34,373 nt of DNA from Crocinitomix sp. Its GTDB lineage: Bacteria; Bacteroidota; Bacteroidia; Flavobacteriales_D; Crocinitomicaceae. The position numbers were made by a program, and so were the translations under genes. Location: the NCBI GenBank assembly GCA_015662905.1, contig DQTE01000153.1, forward strand, positions 1 to 34,373. Direction: 5' to 3'. Under the pieces are notes generated by a model, which saw only the letters and a list, made by a program, of their open reading frames with translations, made no database searches and was not told the origin of the DNA. This document shows positions 34,302 through 34,373 of this stretch, in pieces (position 1 is the stretch's first letter; each line of letters opens with the position of its first letter).

Positions 34302-34373
34302 TTATATTATTTCGTAAGGCGTTGTAATATGCTTTATATCATAAAGTTTAAGGATTTTATATGCATTTTCTTG
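34302..34373 (-). CDS. possible 3' end of a leftward gene cut by the window edge
   Basis: On the minus strand 23 sense codons from the window edge end in a TAA at 34302-34304. The peptide (QENAYKILKLYDIKHITTPY...) looks protein-like, but 23 open codons in AT-rich DNA can occur by chance and no family can be assigned. Confidence 0.25.
   Translation of the reverse strand, partial: QENAYKILKLYDIKHITTPYEII

Larger units (their letters stand above)
33898..34373. other. 476-bp mostly non-coding right end
   Basis: AT-rich sequence with stops in all frames over most of its length. It contains the nested inverted repeat at 34086-34138 and possibly the last codons of a leftward gene at 34302-34373. 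No terminator with a clear U-run, no tRNA and no repeat copy was found. Confidence 0.55.

Overview
The window looks like ordinary chromosome from a low-GC member of the Bacteroidota, most likely a flavobacterium-like marine or aquatic lineage. The evidence is a protein with a type IX secretion (T9SS) type A C-terminal sorting domain, a TonB-dependent receptor with an N-terminal carboxypeptidase-regulatory domain, a BatA-type membrane protein, a monomeric NADP-isocitrate dehydrogenase, and many copies of the Bacteroidota -7 promoter box TAnnTTTG in front of genes. I see no phage, insertion sequence, CRISPR array or plasmid gene. Species cannot be named from this sequence.

Left part (1-9000): a terminator and tRNA-Arg(ACG), then leftward genes for a phospholipid-type methyltransferase, a dihydroorotase-like protein that has lost most of its metal ligands, and a BatA-like membrane protein. 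Rightward come a sodium:solute symporter, a ~540-bp gap with one possible small gene, and the monomeric isocitrate dehydrogenase.

Middle part (9000-18300): lgt and a zinc aminopeptidase overlap on the minus strand, divergent from a TetR regulator that has a palindrome inside its own promoter. Next is a leftward run DUF547 - ArsS-type radical SAM - thiD - thiE - thiG. It has internal promoter boxes before thiD and thiG, and thiC, thiS, thiH and a TPP riboswitch are absent. fabG, a small lipoprotein gene and a SirB1-type protein follow.

Right part (18300-34373): a TonB-dependent receptor; gpsA; a leftward group of a membrane-anchored unknown, dapF and a GNAT acetyltransferase; a Cu/Zn-type efflux permease fused to a heavy-metal-associated domain; a leftward pair of small secreted proteins (one with a TonB-C-like domain, one made only of two sorting-domain-like repeats); then parC, a lipoprotein, a hotdog thioesterase, pheT and another lipoprotein. 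The last 476 bp are mostly non-coding, with a nested inverted repeat and possibly the 3' end of a gene entering from the right.

No obviously new multi-gene system is present. The points most worth following are: a set of start codons placed exactly 4 nt after a -7 box, suggesting leaderless mRNAs; the metal-ligand-poor dihydroorotase; the cargo-free double sorting-domain protein; the radical SAM/DUF547 pair beside thiamine genes; and a short repeat shared by several intergenic regions.
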